From: Promethearchaeota archaeon
GTDB taxonomy: Archaea > Asgardarchaeota > Lokiarchaeia > Sigynarchaeales > SOKP01
Length of the DNA: 11,224 nt
Reading direction: 5' to 3'
NCBI GenBank assembly: GCA_030605085.1
Contig: JAUWBH010000190.1
Coordinates: 1-11,224 of the forward strand
In this document: positions 5,418 through 11,224 of the stretch, piece after piece
Layout: every line of letters begins with the position of its first letter
How positions within the stretch are numbered: the stretch's first letter is position 1
Notes under the pieces: model-generated
Told to the model about the DNA's origin: nothing
What the model saw: the letters and a program-made list of their open reading frames with translations, nothing else
Databases searched by the model: none
Position numbers and translations under genes: made by a program

Positions 5418-6386
5418 ATGGAATTAACTACGATATTATTCGTTTTTATTGTATTATCAATCCTTATTTCGTTTGCAATAGGAGGAAACGACGAGACTTT
5501 TGCAACTATATATGGAGCGAAGACATTAACTCTAAAAGAAATACTCATTTTTACGACAATTTTCGCAATATTAGGCGCATTTTTACTTGGACGAGCAGTT
5601 AGTGATACAGTTGGGAACAATATCCTATACATCGAAATTTCTATTGCTGTTGTAATAACGATACTAATATCAACCGCTATTTGGTTAATTGTATCTTCAA
5701 TTTTGGGGCTCCCAATCTCTACAACTCACGCGACTATAGGTTCCATAATAGGACTTGGGGTTTTTTTAGGCGGTTGGAACAGCGGATTAAACTGGGAAAT
5801 CATATTAAGAATGAGTATATGGTGGATCCTTTCACCTATCATTGGCTTTGTAGTGACATACATAGCATACAAGCTCCTTCATCGGTTTGTTATTAATAAA
5901 CTTAATGGATTTCAAGATTTCGAAAGGACAGAAAAGGTTTTTGCCTATATTCTCTTAGCTACAATTTGTTTGACGGCGTTTGCAAGAGCGGGAAACGATT
6001 CCTCCAACGCAGTGGGAATTGTTGTAGGGATTGGAGGGATTAATATAGATATATTATTATTTCTAACCGGGATAAGTTTATCTGGTGGCATAATTGTGTT
6101 AGGAAGAGGAGTTATTAAAAGCGTAGGTAAGATTACCGAACTACATCCTAGTAGCGCATTTGCTTCACAAGTTCCTGCGGCGGTAATTTTGTTTGCTGGC
6201 ACATGGCAAGGTATTCCACTATCTGGATCTCATATGATAGTCGCTTCTTTAGTTGGATTAGCTAAAGCTAGACACGCTCCAATGGAAAAAGGTTTATGGA
6301 AAATTATTTTAATATGGATTTTAACTTTCCCAATGGCAGCATTGTTGTCAATCATACTCTATTTTCCAATAAGTATATTTTTTTAA
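5418..6386 (+). CDS. PiT-family inorganic phosphate permease
   Basis: This is a 322-residue polytopic membrane protein with about ten hydrophobic segments. The two inverted halves show the PiT hallmarks: first GGNDETFATIYGAK (22-35) and GLPISTTHATIG (97-108), then RAGNDSSNAVG (190-200) and GIPLSGSHMIVASLVG (265-280). The Asn-Asp pairs of the G.ND..N motif and the (P)-(I/L)-S-(T/G)-(T/S)-H loops line the cation and phosphate path. PiT transporters bring in inorganic phosphate, often as a metal-phosphate complex, with Na+ or H+. The first motif has F-A where most members have N-A (GGNDETFAT), a small deviation also consistent with archaeal members. Co-transcribed with the DUF47 gene, with its own ribosome-binding site. 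Confidence 0.92.
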   Translation: MELTTILFVFIVLSILISFAIGGNDETFATIYGAKTLTLKEILIFTTIFAILGAFLLGRAVSDTVGNNILYIEISIAVVITILISTAIWLIVSSILGLPISTTHATIGSIIGLGVFLGGWNSGLNWEIILRMSIWWILSPIIGFVVTYIAYKLLHRFVINKLNGFQDFERTEKVFAYILLATICLTAFARAGNDSSNAVGIVVGIGGINIDILLFLTGISLSGGIIVLGRGVIKSVGKITELHPSSAFASQVPAAVILFAGTWQGIPLSGSHMIVASLVGLAKARHAPMEKGLWKIILIWILTFPMAALLSIILYFPISIFF

Positions 6387-6402
6387 TAAATTTCCTTCCT
6401 TC

Positions 6403-6419
6403 TTTTTTTTTAATTTTTT
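6403..6419 (+). terminator. T-tract terminator of the DUF47-PiT operon
   Basis: A run of nine T (6403-6411), then AA and a further six T, begins 17 bases after the PiT stop. Oligo-T tracts at gene ends are the usual termination signal in archaea. It lies between the complete PiT gene and the relic PiT tail. Confidence 0.5.
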
Positions 6420-6523
6420 ATTGCCTGGGATTTTTTCTGTTAATTTGGATTGCAACATTTCCCGTAGCCGTAGCGGCAATTTTATCGATTATAATATATT
6501 TTCCCGTAAGTTCATTCTTCTAG
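6419..6523 (+). pseudogene. C-terminal relic of a second PiT permease
   Basis: The frame ending at TAG 6521-6523 reads FFLLIWIATFPVAVAAILSI then IIYFPVSSFF. The last 30 residues of the complete PiT just upstream read KIILIWILTFPMAALLSI then ILYFPISIFF, so the two tails align almost end to end. DNA identity is clearly lower than protein similarity (different codons throughout), so it is not a recent duplication or an assembly stutter. No start, upstream helices or signature motifs of a second copy remain. The region just before 6419 is the T-tract after the first PiT. It is probably what remains of a tandem second PiT gene after deletion. Confidence 0.7.
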
Positions 6524-6534
6524 AGCGTAAAATC

Positions 6535-7242
6535 TTACTTTTCAGCAGGTTTCATTAAAAATCCTTTCATCGTGACAAGCCCGCCAATCATTAGTATAAT
6601 CCGTATTATTAAGATCCCTATATTACTCGGAAATCTCATGCCATCTAAAAGTATACAAATTGACCAGATTAAGATCCCTATTTCAATCATTCTAACCCGC
6701 TTGTAGGTAAATGTATCCTTTTCTGATTTTATAAGATACATTATATTTATGGCGTTTGGAAAGAATATATAAAATAAGATGAGGATTGTAAAATAGTAAT
6801 AGACAAATGGATCCTCAATTGTCATGTCAGTCACGTTCATGAAAACTATTAATTCTTGCTCAAAACCACCAATTAAAAGTATAATCAAAACAGAAGCATA
6901 TGTAGCCATCATAGTTATTCTAATAATTTTAAATAATGCCGATTCTTTCATCTTAGTTAGATCTAGGGATGCGAAAGCTAAAGCGATTAGAGCGGTTGCA
7001 CCGAATGCATAAGATAAGGCAAAAAAAGGGTAAAGAACTGTTTTATCAGCTTCAAACTGAGGGATAAGTATCACCCTTAACCCCCAATTAAAATATATTA
7101 ATGCCGTTGCTAAAGCCCATAACATGAAAAATATTTTAGCTCGATTCGGATTTTTAATATAAGAACGTAAAACTAAGCTGAAGCAAATTCCAAACACAAT
7201 AACAATAGGAAAGGTTCCAATGATTCCAATAATAGATACCAT
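6535..7242 (-). CDS. Seven-helix integral membrane protein, unknown function
   Basis: This is a 235-residue protein with seven predicted membrane helices, roughly at residues 3-25, 36-60, 69-92, 106-126, 145-171, 185-200 and 206-226. Loops are short and the ends are positively charged (SYIKNPNRAK after helix 1, KPAEK at the C-terminus), suggesting a cytosolic C-terminus. The layout resembles the seven-helix sensor modules placed before histidine kinases in archaea, but no kinase or other soluble domain follows, and there is no retinal-binding Lys in a rhodopsin-like context. It converges on the phosphate operon, with 11 bases between its stop and the end of the PiT relic. Starts at ATG 7242; no clear Shine-Dalgarno. 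Function not recognised. Confidence 0.75.
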   Translation of the reverse strand: MVSIIGIIGTFPIVIVFGICFSLVLRSYIKNPNRAKIFFMLWALATALIYFNWGLRVILIPQFEADKTVLYPFFALSYAFGATALIALAFASLDLTKMKESALFKIIRITMMATYASVLIILLIGGFEQELIVFMNVTDMTIEDPFVYYYFTILILFYIFFPNAINIMYLIKSEKDTFTYKRVRMIEIGILIWSICILLDGMRFPSNIGILIIRIILMIGGLVTMKGFLMKPAEK

Positions 7243-7331
7243 TATAATTAGACCTTAAATCTGATCTGATTAAATTTTTTTTAAAGAATTAAAGAATTAA
7301 TGATTTTAAATCTTTAAAAATATTTACTTTT

Positions 7332-7481
7332 TTGACTGATTTTAAATTAATTTTATCCAATTTCCTACTTGTTTATTCTCGTCAAAAAGGAGCTCGTACA
7401 TGGATTGTAGCCCATCTTCTCGATGGTCCTAATAAATACATACTCTTTACATACTCTTTTCAGAATATTATTTCTTTTTGA
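7332..7481 (+). pseudogene. Possible gene relic in the 7.3-7.5 kb intergenic region
   Basis: A frame beginning at a TTG and ending at TGA 7479-7481 contains SRQKGARTWIVAHLLDGPNK then YILFTYSFQN. Bases 7380-7440 are distinctly richer in G+C than the flanks and have protein-like composition, unlike chance frames in this AT-rich spacer. There is no good start or promoter, and I do not recognise the family. It may be the end of a lost gene. Confidence 0.25.
7438..7459 (+). repeat. Perfect 11-bp tandem repeat
   Basis: ACATACTCTTT occurs twice head to tail with no spacer (7438-7448 and 7449-7459), just upstream of the longer tandem repeat at 7479. Confidence 0.8.
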
Positions 7482-7527
7482 TATGATAATATATTGATTG
7501 AAAAAATGATATGATAATATATTGATT
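7479..7527 (+). repeat. Perfect 21-bp direct repeat, period 28
   Basis: A 21-base unit beginning TGATATGATAATAT and ending ATTGATT is present at 7479-7499 and 7507-7527 without a mismatch, separated by GAAAAAA. Two copies only, so this is not a CRISPR array. It could be a pair of protein-binding sites or a replication-slippage product. Confidence 0.8.
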
Positions 7528-7897
7528 AGTTATATTTTTAAATTTTATGTTAAATACCTTAAAAACAACAGCTTTATCTTTACAACTCATTAAATAAAAT
7601 TAACTTTAGAAGGTTTCACAACTATGTACAAATAAATAATAATTGTAAGATTTGAAAAGTTAATCATTTATTATTTCAAATACAAATAGTTAATTTCAGA
7701 TGGCATATTTTTTAACTTAGAATAAAGGAAGGAAATATCGAGAAGTTATTTTAATGAAGACAAATTCAAAGAATTTAGACATCACGCACCAAGTAGAGTT
7801 TTCGCCCGAGAAAGATTATTTCTTTTTAATGATATGGTTGAGTTTGAAACGCATATAGTATTTTTTTTTGGAAATATTCGAGAAAATTGGCTTAATA

Positions 7898-7919
7898 GCA
7901 TCAACATTGGTATTGATGC
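7898..7919. repeat. Perfect 7-bp inverted repeat
   Basis: GCATCAA and TTGATGC enclose an 8-base loop (CATTGGTA). First of four perfect inverted repeats within 240 bases. Confidence 0.6.
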
Positions 7920-7957
7920 CATACTTCAATTCATAAGTATCATATATCCTTCTAATT

Positions 7958-7985
7958 CAGATAAATCAAAAAATAGATTTATCTG
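7958..7985. repeat. Perfect 10-bp inverted repeat
   Basis: CAGATAAATC and GATTTATCTG enclose AAAAAATA. This is the longest perfect stem in the spacer. Confidence 0.7.
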
Positions 7986-8015
7986 TTATCAATAACTTAA
8001 ATCATTAAAAAAAAT

Positions 8016-8036
8016 TAAGGAATTTCTCTTTCCTTA
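8016..8036. repeat. Perfect 7-bp inverted repeat
   Basis: TAAGGAA and TTCCTTA enclose TTTCTCT. It lies between the 10-bp stem and the hairpin at the end of the AbiTii-like gene. Confidence 0.6.
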
Positions 8037-8113
8037 CTGCTCTTCAATGTCATATTCTAAATCTGGTAAATCTAAACAAATTTTATGTTAATTTAATTTT
8101 CGATCCTATCATT

Positions 8114-8137
8114 ATTACCAATAAATCAATTGGTAAT
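8114..8137 (-). terminator. Perfect 9-bp hairpin at the 3' end of the AbiTii-like gene
   Basis: ATTACCAAT and ATTGGTAAT enclose AAATCA, and the hairpin starts one base after the minus-strand stop codon at 8139-8141. Its position suggests transcript termination or 3'-end protection for the AbiTii-like gene. No T-run follows it on the minus strand. Confidence 0.45.
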
Positions 8138-8138
8138 T

Positions 8139-9068
8139 TTAGGATTTAAAACAATTATAAAGAACTTCAAAAACTGGTTTTATTGTCTCATACCATTTTT
8201 CATCAATATCTATACTTTTTATTTCTTTTTGGATATGAATATAATTTCTAAAATCTCTGACATGCGATTGTACAATTTTCCATCTCATTTTTTCTCCAAA
8301 AATATCATTTTTAATTGCAGCTTCAGCATAATTGGCAAAATTTTTACCTAGCTTATTATTAAAAGGTTCAGGATCTATATTATGATCGTCACAATATCTT
8401 ATTAACAAGAATTCTAATATCGCACCCATTAAAATCATAGAAAATTTAAAATTATGTTCATACTCAAATCTCAAAAGTGTTCTTACATTATTCAAAAAAA
8501 TCCGTCTTTCTTTCTCATCCTTTAAATATAAACTTAATTTTCCCAATGTAATATCATATTTTTCGTTTTCTAATTTACTTTTATATTCCTTATAATTCTC
8601 ACTTTTAACAAAACTAAATTCCGCATCAATTGATTTTGGATCTTTAATTACCATTGAAATGTATTCTTTAATTTTTCCATTTACACCCTCTATAATATCT
8701 ACAAATTCAGTTTTTTTAATATAAAGAGTTAAAGAAGTACCCCATATATTTGTTGAATTGTATGCAGAAATCGCATTTTTCGAATTATCGATTACTTCTT
8801 TAATTGGTTTAGTAAAATAATCTGTCTTTTCGTATTTTCTCTCTCCTATAAAAGTTGAAGGATGTTTAAGTACATTTATTTTTATATTTCTATAATGAGG
8901 AATAGATTCATTATCTTCATATCCATTCAATTCCCAATTAATCCAAAAAATTACATTTTCATGACTTTTGTTTTTAGCTATTTCACGTACAATTTGAAGA
9001 TTTTTAATTAAATATTCCTTACGATTTATGGTCTTTTTAACATTTTTAATCAATTCCTTGATATTCAT
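8139..9068 (-). CDS. AbiTii-domain protein with HEPN-like C-terminus (candidate abortive-infection gene)
   Basis: This is a 309-residue protein. Residues 17-65 match the AbiTii domain: a helix (EYLIKNLQIVREIAKNKSHE), then VIFWINWELNGY (39-50) and a short loop to IPHYR (56-60). This W..WELNGY...(L/I)P.YR pattern is the family signature. AbiTii domains occur in phage-resistance proteins, but their biochemical role is unknown. Residues 190-305 are helical and HEPN-like: RTLLRFEYEHNFKFSMILMG then AILEFLL, and near the end VRDFRNYIHIQ with Arg271 and His278 in an R-x6-H spacing, within the RX4-6H rule of HEPN ribonucleases. This suggests an RNA-cleaving effector with a sensing N-terminus. A TATA box at 9101-9110 gives a short leader, and a perfect hairpin ends the gene. 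The AbiTii call is fairly secure; HEPN is inferred. Confidence 0.65.
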   Translation of the reverse strand: MNIKELIKNVKKTINRKEYLIKNLQIVREIAKNKSHENVIFWINWELNGYEDNESIPHYRNIKINVLKHPSTFIGERKYEKTDYFTKPIKEVIDNSKNAISAYNSTNIWGTSLTLYIKKTEFVDIIEGVNGKIKEYISMVIKDPKSIDAEFSFVKSENYKEYKSKLENEKYDITLGKLSLYLKDEKERRIFLNNVRTLLRFEYEHNFKFSMILMGAILEFLLIRYCDDHNIDPEPFNNKLGKNFANYAEAAIKNDIFGEKMRWKIVQSHVRDFRNYIHIQKEIKSIDIDEKWYETIKPVFEVLYNCFKS

Positions 9069-9100
9069 TTAGATTTCAACCCCATTAATTCTCTCTTTCT

Positions 9101-9110
9101 TTTATATATG
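9101..9110 (-). promoter_or_regulatory. TATA box for the AbiTii-like gene
   Basis: The minus strand reads CATATATAAA, centred about 37 bases before the ATG at 9068, predicting a leader of roughly 10 bases. The gene can thus be transcribed separately from its upstream neighbour. Confidence 0.45.
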
Positions 9111-9142
9111 ATTAAACTTAGAAGTAAACAAAAAATATTTTT

Positions 9143-9763
9143 TTAAATGATAATTTTCTGCAAAAATTTTTCTATTTTTTTGAATTCAGACTTTAAATTC
9201 CAATATTTTGCGAAATTTTTAGCATTATTATAAAGTTTAATAGCGTTTTCTTTATTATTATTCTTACATTCAATTTTAGCTTTCCTCATTAATTCTTTAA
9301 CTTTCTTTTTCGCAGTTTTTAAATCTTTAATGTTAGTTCTGGCTTTAAATAAAAGTACTTCAAGAATTCCATTTATGGATAGTTCTTTACTTCCAAATCC
9401 TAATAATAATGGTCCATATATAGAGTTTAGTATACTTTTTATTTTCGAAGTATTATTTAATTCGTCTAAATTAAAATCTATTTCTAAAGAGTTAATAGGA
9501 TATTCTTGAAATTTCTGTTTGTTATATAACCAATAATTTTTTGTGCGAGTTGGCTTAGTTATATCATGTCGCACTAAATTTATTTCTCCAATTAAATCAA
9601 ATTTATTATATAAGTTTTTCAGAAAATCAAAAAAAATCATAGTATATTCAACAATTTTTTCAATAGGGAATTGCTTATGTTTAGAACCGAGAAAATCCTT
9701 TAGAATTATTGTATTGAAAGATCCTAATTCATATATTTCGTTAATTACACGAATATTGAACAT
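9143..9763 (-). CDS. Unrecognised protein, probably the C-terminal part of a larger truncated gene
   Basis: From the only ATG the product is 206 residues, starting FNIRVINEIYELGSFNTIIL. Mixed alpha/beta structure occupies 1-130, and a Lys-rich helical-hairpin tail follows (KKKVKELMRKAKIECKNN, then ENAIKLYNNAKNFAKYWNLK), which looks like a TPR- or MIT-like hairpin. The frame has no stop for another 103 codons upstream (to 10072), and that part also reads like protein, so the ATG probably lies inside a longer domain. Lysine and asparagine richness matches the AbiTii-like gene, 74 bases downstream on the same strand, and both may belong to one defence island. A relation to the C-terminal region of Schlafen/AlbA_2-type proteins is possible but is only a weak impression. 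Confidence 0.45.
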   Translation of the reverse strand: MFNIRVINEIYELGSFNTIILKDFLGSKHKQFPIEKIVEYTMIFFDFLKNLYNKFDLIGEINLVRHDITKPTRTKNYWLYNKQKFQEYPINSLEIDFNLDELNNTSKIKSILNSIYGPLLLGFGSKELSINGILEVLLFKARTNIKDLKTAKKKVKELMRKAKIECKNNNKENAIKLYNNAKNFAKYWNLKSEFKKIEKFLQKIII

Positions 9764-10072
9764 TAAACATCCATTTTTATTTATTAAAATACTACATTGT
9801 ATTTCTGAATCATCTGATTTATATATAAAATATTCATATGTCCATCTTAATTCAAAATTTTCAAATAAATGAGAATTTGCTTCGGTTATTCTGAAAGGAT
9901 TACATTTTATTATTAGTGCCTCTGATTCCTTATTTAGGTTAATCAGATTTTTTTTGATATCATGAGGTATAATTTTATATGGTATTATAGAAATTCTTAT
10001 TAAAATTCTTCGTTTATAGGAATTTAATAAAGATTTTAACCGTAACGAAGTAAATACACGTAATTTGCAAGA
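9764..10072 (-). pseudogene. Start-less in-frame 5' extension of the 9143-9763 gene
   Basis: The frame of the 206-residue protein stays open from 9763 back to a TAA at 10073-10075. Read toward the ATG, it gives FTSLRLKSLLNSYKRRILIR, ISIIPYKIIPHDIKK, EANSHLFENFELRWTYEYF and IQCSILINKNGCL. This is a plausible continuous globular sequence, with strand-helix alternation running straight into the ATG. The 103 codons contain no ATG, GTG or TTG. The gene therefore either uses a rare start (such as ATT or CTG) or, more likely, has lost its 5' end by deletion or frameshift near 10040-10075. Confidence 0.45.
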
Positions 10073-10152
10073 TTAAACTTTTCCAATTTTAGATCAGCAC
10101 GATCCCCGTCCGTTATCTCCTTTATAGCGTTATCGTAAACAGTATCATCGTA
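10036..10152 (-). pseudogene. 38-codon C-terminal relic of an unidentified gene
   Basis: A minus-strand frame ending at TAA 10036-10038 reads DDTVYDNAIKEITDGDRADL and then KLEKFNLANYVYLLRYG. It is preceded by an in-frame stop at 10153-10155 and has no start. Its G+C content is higher than the flanks, and its composition (acidic helix, then aromatic-rich end) is that of a real protein terminus. It overlaps the extended frame from 9143 in another phase, so a recombination junction probably lies between 10036 and 10075. Family not recognised. Confidence 0.35.
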
Positions 10153-10174
10153 TTAACACCAAAGATGGTGTTAA
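10153..10174. repeat. Perfect 8-bp inverted repeat
   Basis: TTAACACC and GGTGTTAA enclose AAAGAT. The stop codon before the 10036-10152 relic lies in its left arm. Could be a binding site for a dimeric protein or a hairpin. Confidence 0.5.
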
Positions 10175-10346
10175 CGCAATTTTTAAGACAAATTTATACT
10201 CAATAAAGTAAAAATTATGATAAAAAATATGTTTAGTACGGTCAAAATCAATATACATCTTAAATTTTAACTCTGAGTTTTTTTCTAATTCTTCCAATTT
10301 TTCGTAGAACATTTTATACAAATTTGGATTAAATTGGATTAGTTTA

Positions 10347-10475
10347 ATGGAGATTCAGGAGAAAGTCCCAGTTAAACAAAGTAGCAAGAGTGGAGAACCA
10401 TTTCGAGCGTTAGATATAAAAAATTGCGTAACTATTGGATGGGATGGGGGATTAGATCGACTTTTTAGATCTTAA
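10347..10475 (+). CDS. Small ORF of 42 codons, unknown
   Basis: ATG at 10347 opens MEIQEKVPVKQSSKSGEPFR followed by ALDIKNCVTIGWDGGLDRLF and a stop. It lies in a locally G-rich patch (GGATGGGATGGGGG at 10437-10450) in the otherwise AT-rich spacer 10153-10540. No Shine-Dalgarno or strong TATA box was seen. It may be a relic or an RNA rather than a gene. The rest of this spacer shows nothing recognisable. Confidence 0.2.
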   Translation: MEIQEKVPVKQSSKSGEPFRALDIKNCVTIGWDGGLDRLFRS

Positions 10476-10539
10476 CTTACAAATAACGCAAAAAGAAAGG
10501 ACAACGATAACAAGATAACCTAAATCCCTAAATATTCTT

Positions 10540-10836
10540 TTATAATTCTAATTTTTTGATATCTTCACGATATGTGAGCACTTCTTCAGGAGCTCCACTG
10601 CCTTTTACTAGAACACCAACAATGGGCATGCCGTTTTGTTTGTAAGAAATCTCGAGAATATAGTCTTTAAATCTCAGGATTATTGCTTCCTTCTCTATAA
10701 CGGTCTCTGATTGGTAAGCTTTTAGTGCTCCTGCCAAACCAGTAATCAGGCTTGGGTTAAAGGTAAGTTTTCCTTCTTCGTTCTTTACAGGATTGTTCTT
10801 AGAATTACCTTCATTATAATTACCTATATCCTTCAC
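10540..10836 (-). CDS. Unrecognised 98-residue protein, possibly longin/roadblock-like
   Basis: Starts at GTG 10836, three bases after the stop of the upstream gene (TAA-CAA-GTG), so it is surely co-transcribed with it. Residues 1-24 are Asn/Lys-rich and probably disordered. Residues 25-98 run: helix with PSLITGLAGALKAYQSE, strands AIILRFKDYILEISY and MPIVGVLVKG, then helix PEEVLTYREDIKKL. The helix-strand-strand-strand-helix order and the 'LITGLAGAL' helix recall the 'LVSGLLSAF' helix of the longin-like protein at 2531, so a roadblock/longin-like fold is possible. No catalytic motif is seen. Function unknown. Confidence 0.65.
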   Translation of the reverse strand: MKDIGNYNEGNSKNNPVKNEEGKLTFNPSLITGLAGALKAYQSETVIEKEAIILRFKDYILEISYKQNGMPIVGVLVKGSGAPEEVLTYREDIKKLEL

Positions 10837-10839
10837 TTG

Positions 10840-11224
10840 TTACTTTTTTTCTTTCTTTTCCTCATCTGCTTCCTTTTCCACTTCTTCTATTGAGAACAGT
10901 GATATTGGTCTATATCCTAAAAATTGAGTTTTTGATACTTTAAGATCTTTTAGTTCGGTCATCACTTTGTCTGGAGTGTACCCTCTATCTTTTAATCTGT
11001 CCTTGAAATAATCAGCGATTTCTTTTTGCTGAAAATTAGGATTTAACTCTTTATTACTGATTTTTGAAATTGCTGCTCGTGTTGCTCCTAGTAATGCCAC
11101 TATAGGAATATTATTACTTGGTACTTTACCGAAGGGGGTTTCAATAAATAACCTACCCTCACCTTTACGACTACTCCCATTTTCATCCATGACTTCCATG
11201 ACGCTAACTTCGATCTCGTTGGCG
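10840..11224 (-). CDS. Unrecognised protein, 5' end beyond the window
   Basis: An ATG at 11199 would give 119 residues, but the frame stays open to the window edge (ANEIEVSV precedes that Met), so the gene probably starts outside. Visible parts are a Gly/Arg-rich turn (ENGSSRKGEGRLFIETPFG), a hydrophobic helix (IPIVALLGATRAAISKI), a charged region with KEIADYFKDRLKDRGYTPDK, LKVSKTQFLGYRPISLFS, and a Glu/Lys tail (EEVEKEADEEKKEKK) that is likely disordered. It is the upstream member of a two-gene unit with the 98-residue protein. Codon composition is richer in G+C than the defence genes at 8.1-10.0 kb, suggesting resident genome. No family recognised. Confidence 0.6.
   Translation of the reverse strand, partial: ANEIEVSVMEVMDENGSSRKGEGRLFIETPFGKVPSNNIPIVALLGATRAAISKISNKELNPNFQQKEIADYFKDRLKDRGYTPDKVMTELKDLKVSKTQFLGYRPISLFSIEEVEKEADEEKKEKK

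Larger units (their letters stand above)
7528..8138. other. Gene-poor stretch with an unusual start-less open frame
   Basis: No convincing intact gene was found on either strand. The longest candidate is a plus-strand frame open from 7726 to a TAA at 7993-7995, containing FKEFRHHAPSRVFARERLFL and FGNIRENWLNSINIGID. Its only ATG is at 7834, leaving 53 codons. The latter half is packed with perfect inverted repeats, listed separately. It may be an eroded gene; no family recognised. Confidence 0.3.

Noticed and set aside
5945..6202. 85-codon minus-strand ORF inside the PiT gene
   Set aside because: Antisense shadow of the conserved second PiT motif region.
6535..7242. Microbial rhodopsin
   Set aside because: Seven helices are present but the seventh lacks the retinal-binding Lys in its centre and no rhodopsin motifs are seen.
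7479..7527. CRISPR array
   Set aside because: Only two copies and a 7-base spacer; no leader or cas gene in the window.
8130..8351. 73-codon plus-strand ORF opposite the end of the AbiTii-like gene
   Set aside because: Low-complexity Phe/Ile-rich translation, antisense to a gene with recognisable motifs.
9543..9872. 109-codon plus-strand ORF opposite the 206-residue protein
   Set aside because: The minus frame is open for over 300 codons with a better protein-like pattern; the plus ORF has no motif.

Overview
The window looks like an AT-rich archaeal chromosome, most likely an Asgard archaeon (Lokiarchaeia/Promethearchaeota-like). The evidence is BRE/TATA-type promoters placed so close to start codons that several genes look leaderless, archaeal families (VapBC, UPF0175, DUF5678, a DUF47 + PiT phosphate pair), a longin-like domain of the kind common in Asgard genomes, and a tRNA-Thr-like sequence with the archaeal U73 discriminator. 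This placement is inferred from content only; no marker gene is present.

Layout. 1-2160 is a cluster of small DNA-binding, antitoxin-like and protease genes. It holds the first 17 codons of a VapC PIN toxin and its VapB antitoxin (minus), a truncated trpA start (plus), a DUF5678 protein (minus), an orphan UPF0175 antitoxin (plus), and a fusion of ribbon-helix-helix, DUF5678-like and retropepsin-like domains (plus). 2365-2458 is a tRNA-Thr-like sequence with a broken acceptor stem. 2531-3379 encodes a longin-like protein. 3472-4524 (minus) encodes an ARPP-1 (DUF6569-type) protein with a C-terminal zinc ribbon. 4763-6386 is a two-gene operon for a PhoU-like DUF47 regulator and a PiT phosphate permease, followed by the diverged tail of a second PiT permease. 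6535-7242 (minus) is a seven-helix membrane protein. 7243-8138 has no convincing intact gene, but holds tandem repeats, perfect inverted repeats and possible gene relics. 8139-10072 (minus) carries an AbiTii/HEPN-like candidate defence gene and a second gene that appears to have lost its 5' end. 10076-10540 is mostly non-coding with relics. 10540-11224 (minus) is a pair of unrecognised, tightly spaced genes; the upstream one leaves the window.

How they fit together. The only clear metabolic unit is the DUF47-PiT pair. The rest is accessory: toxin-antitoxin and abortive-infection-like genes among gene fragments (trpA 5' end, PiT 3' end, tRNA-Thr, a 38-residue C-terminal relic, an open frame without a start). 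This repeated finding of half-genes suggests a region that has been rearranged many times. The most unusual objects are the RHH-DUF5678-retropepsin fusion, which puts a DNA-binding domain and an aspartyl protease on one chain, and the AbiTii-HEPN gene with its truncated neighbour.
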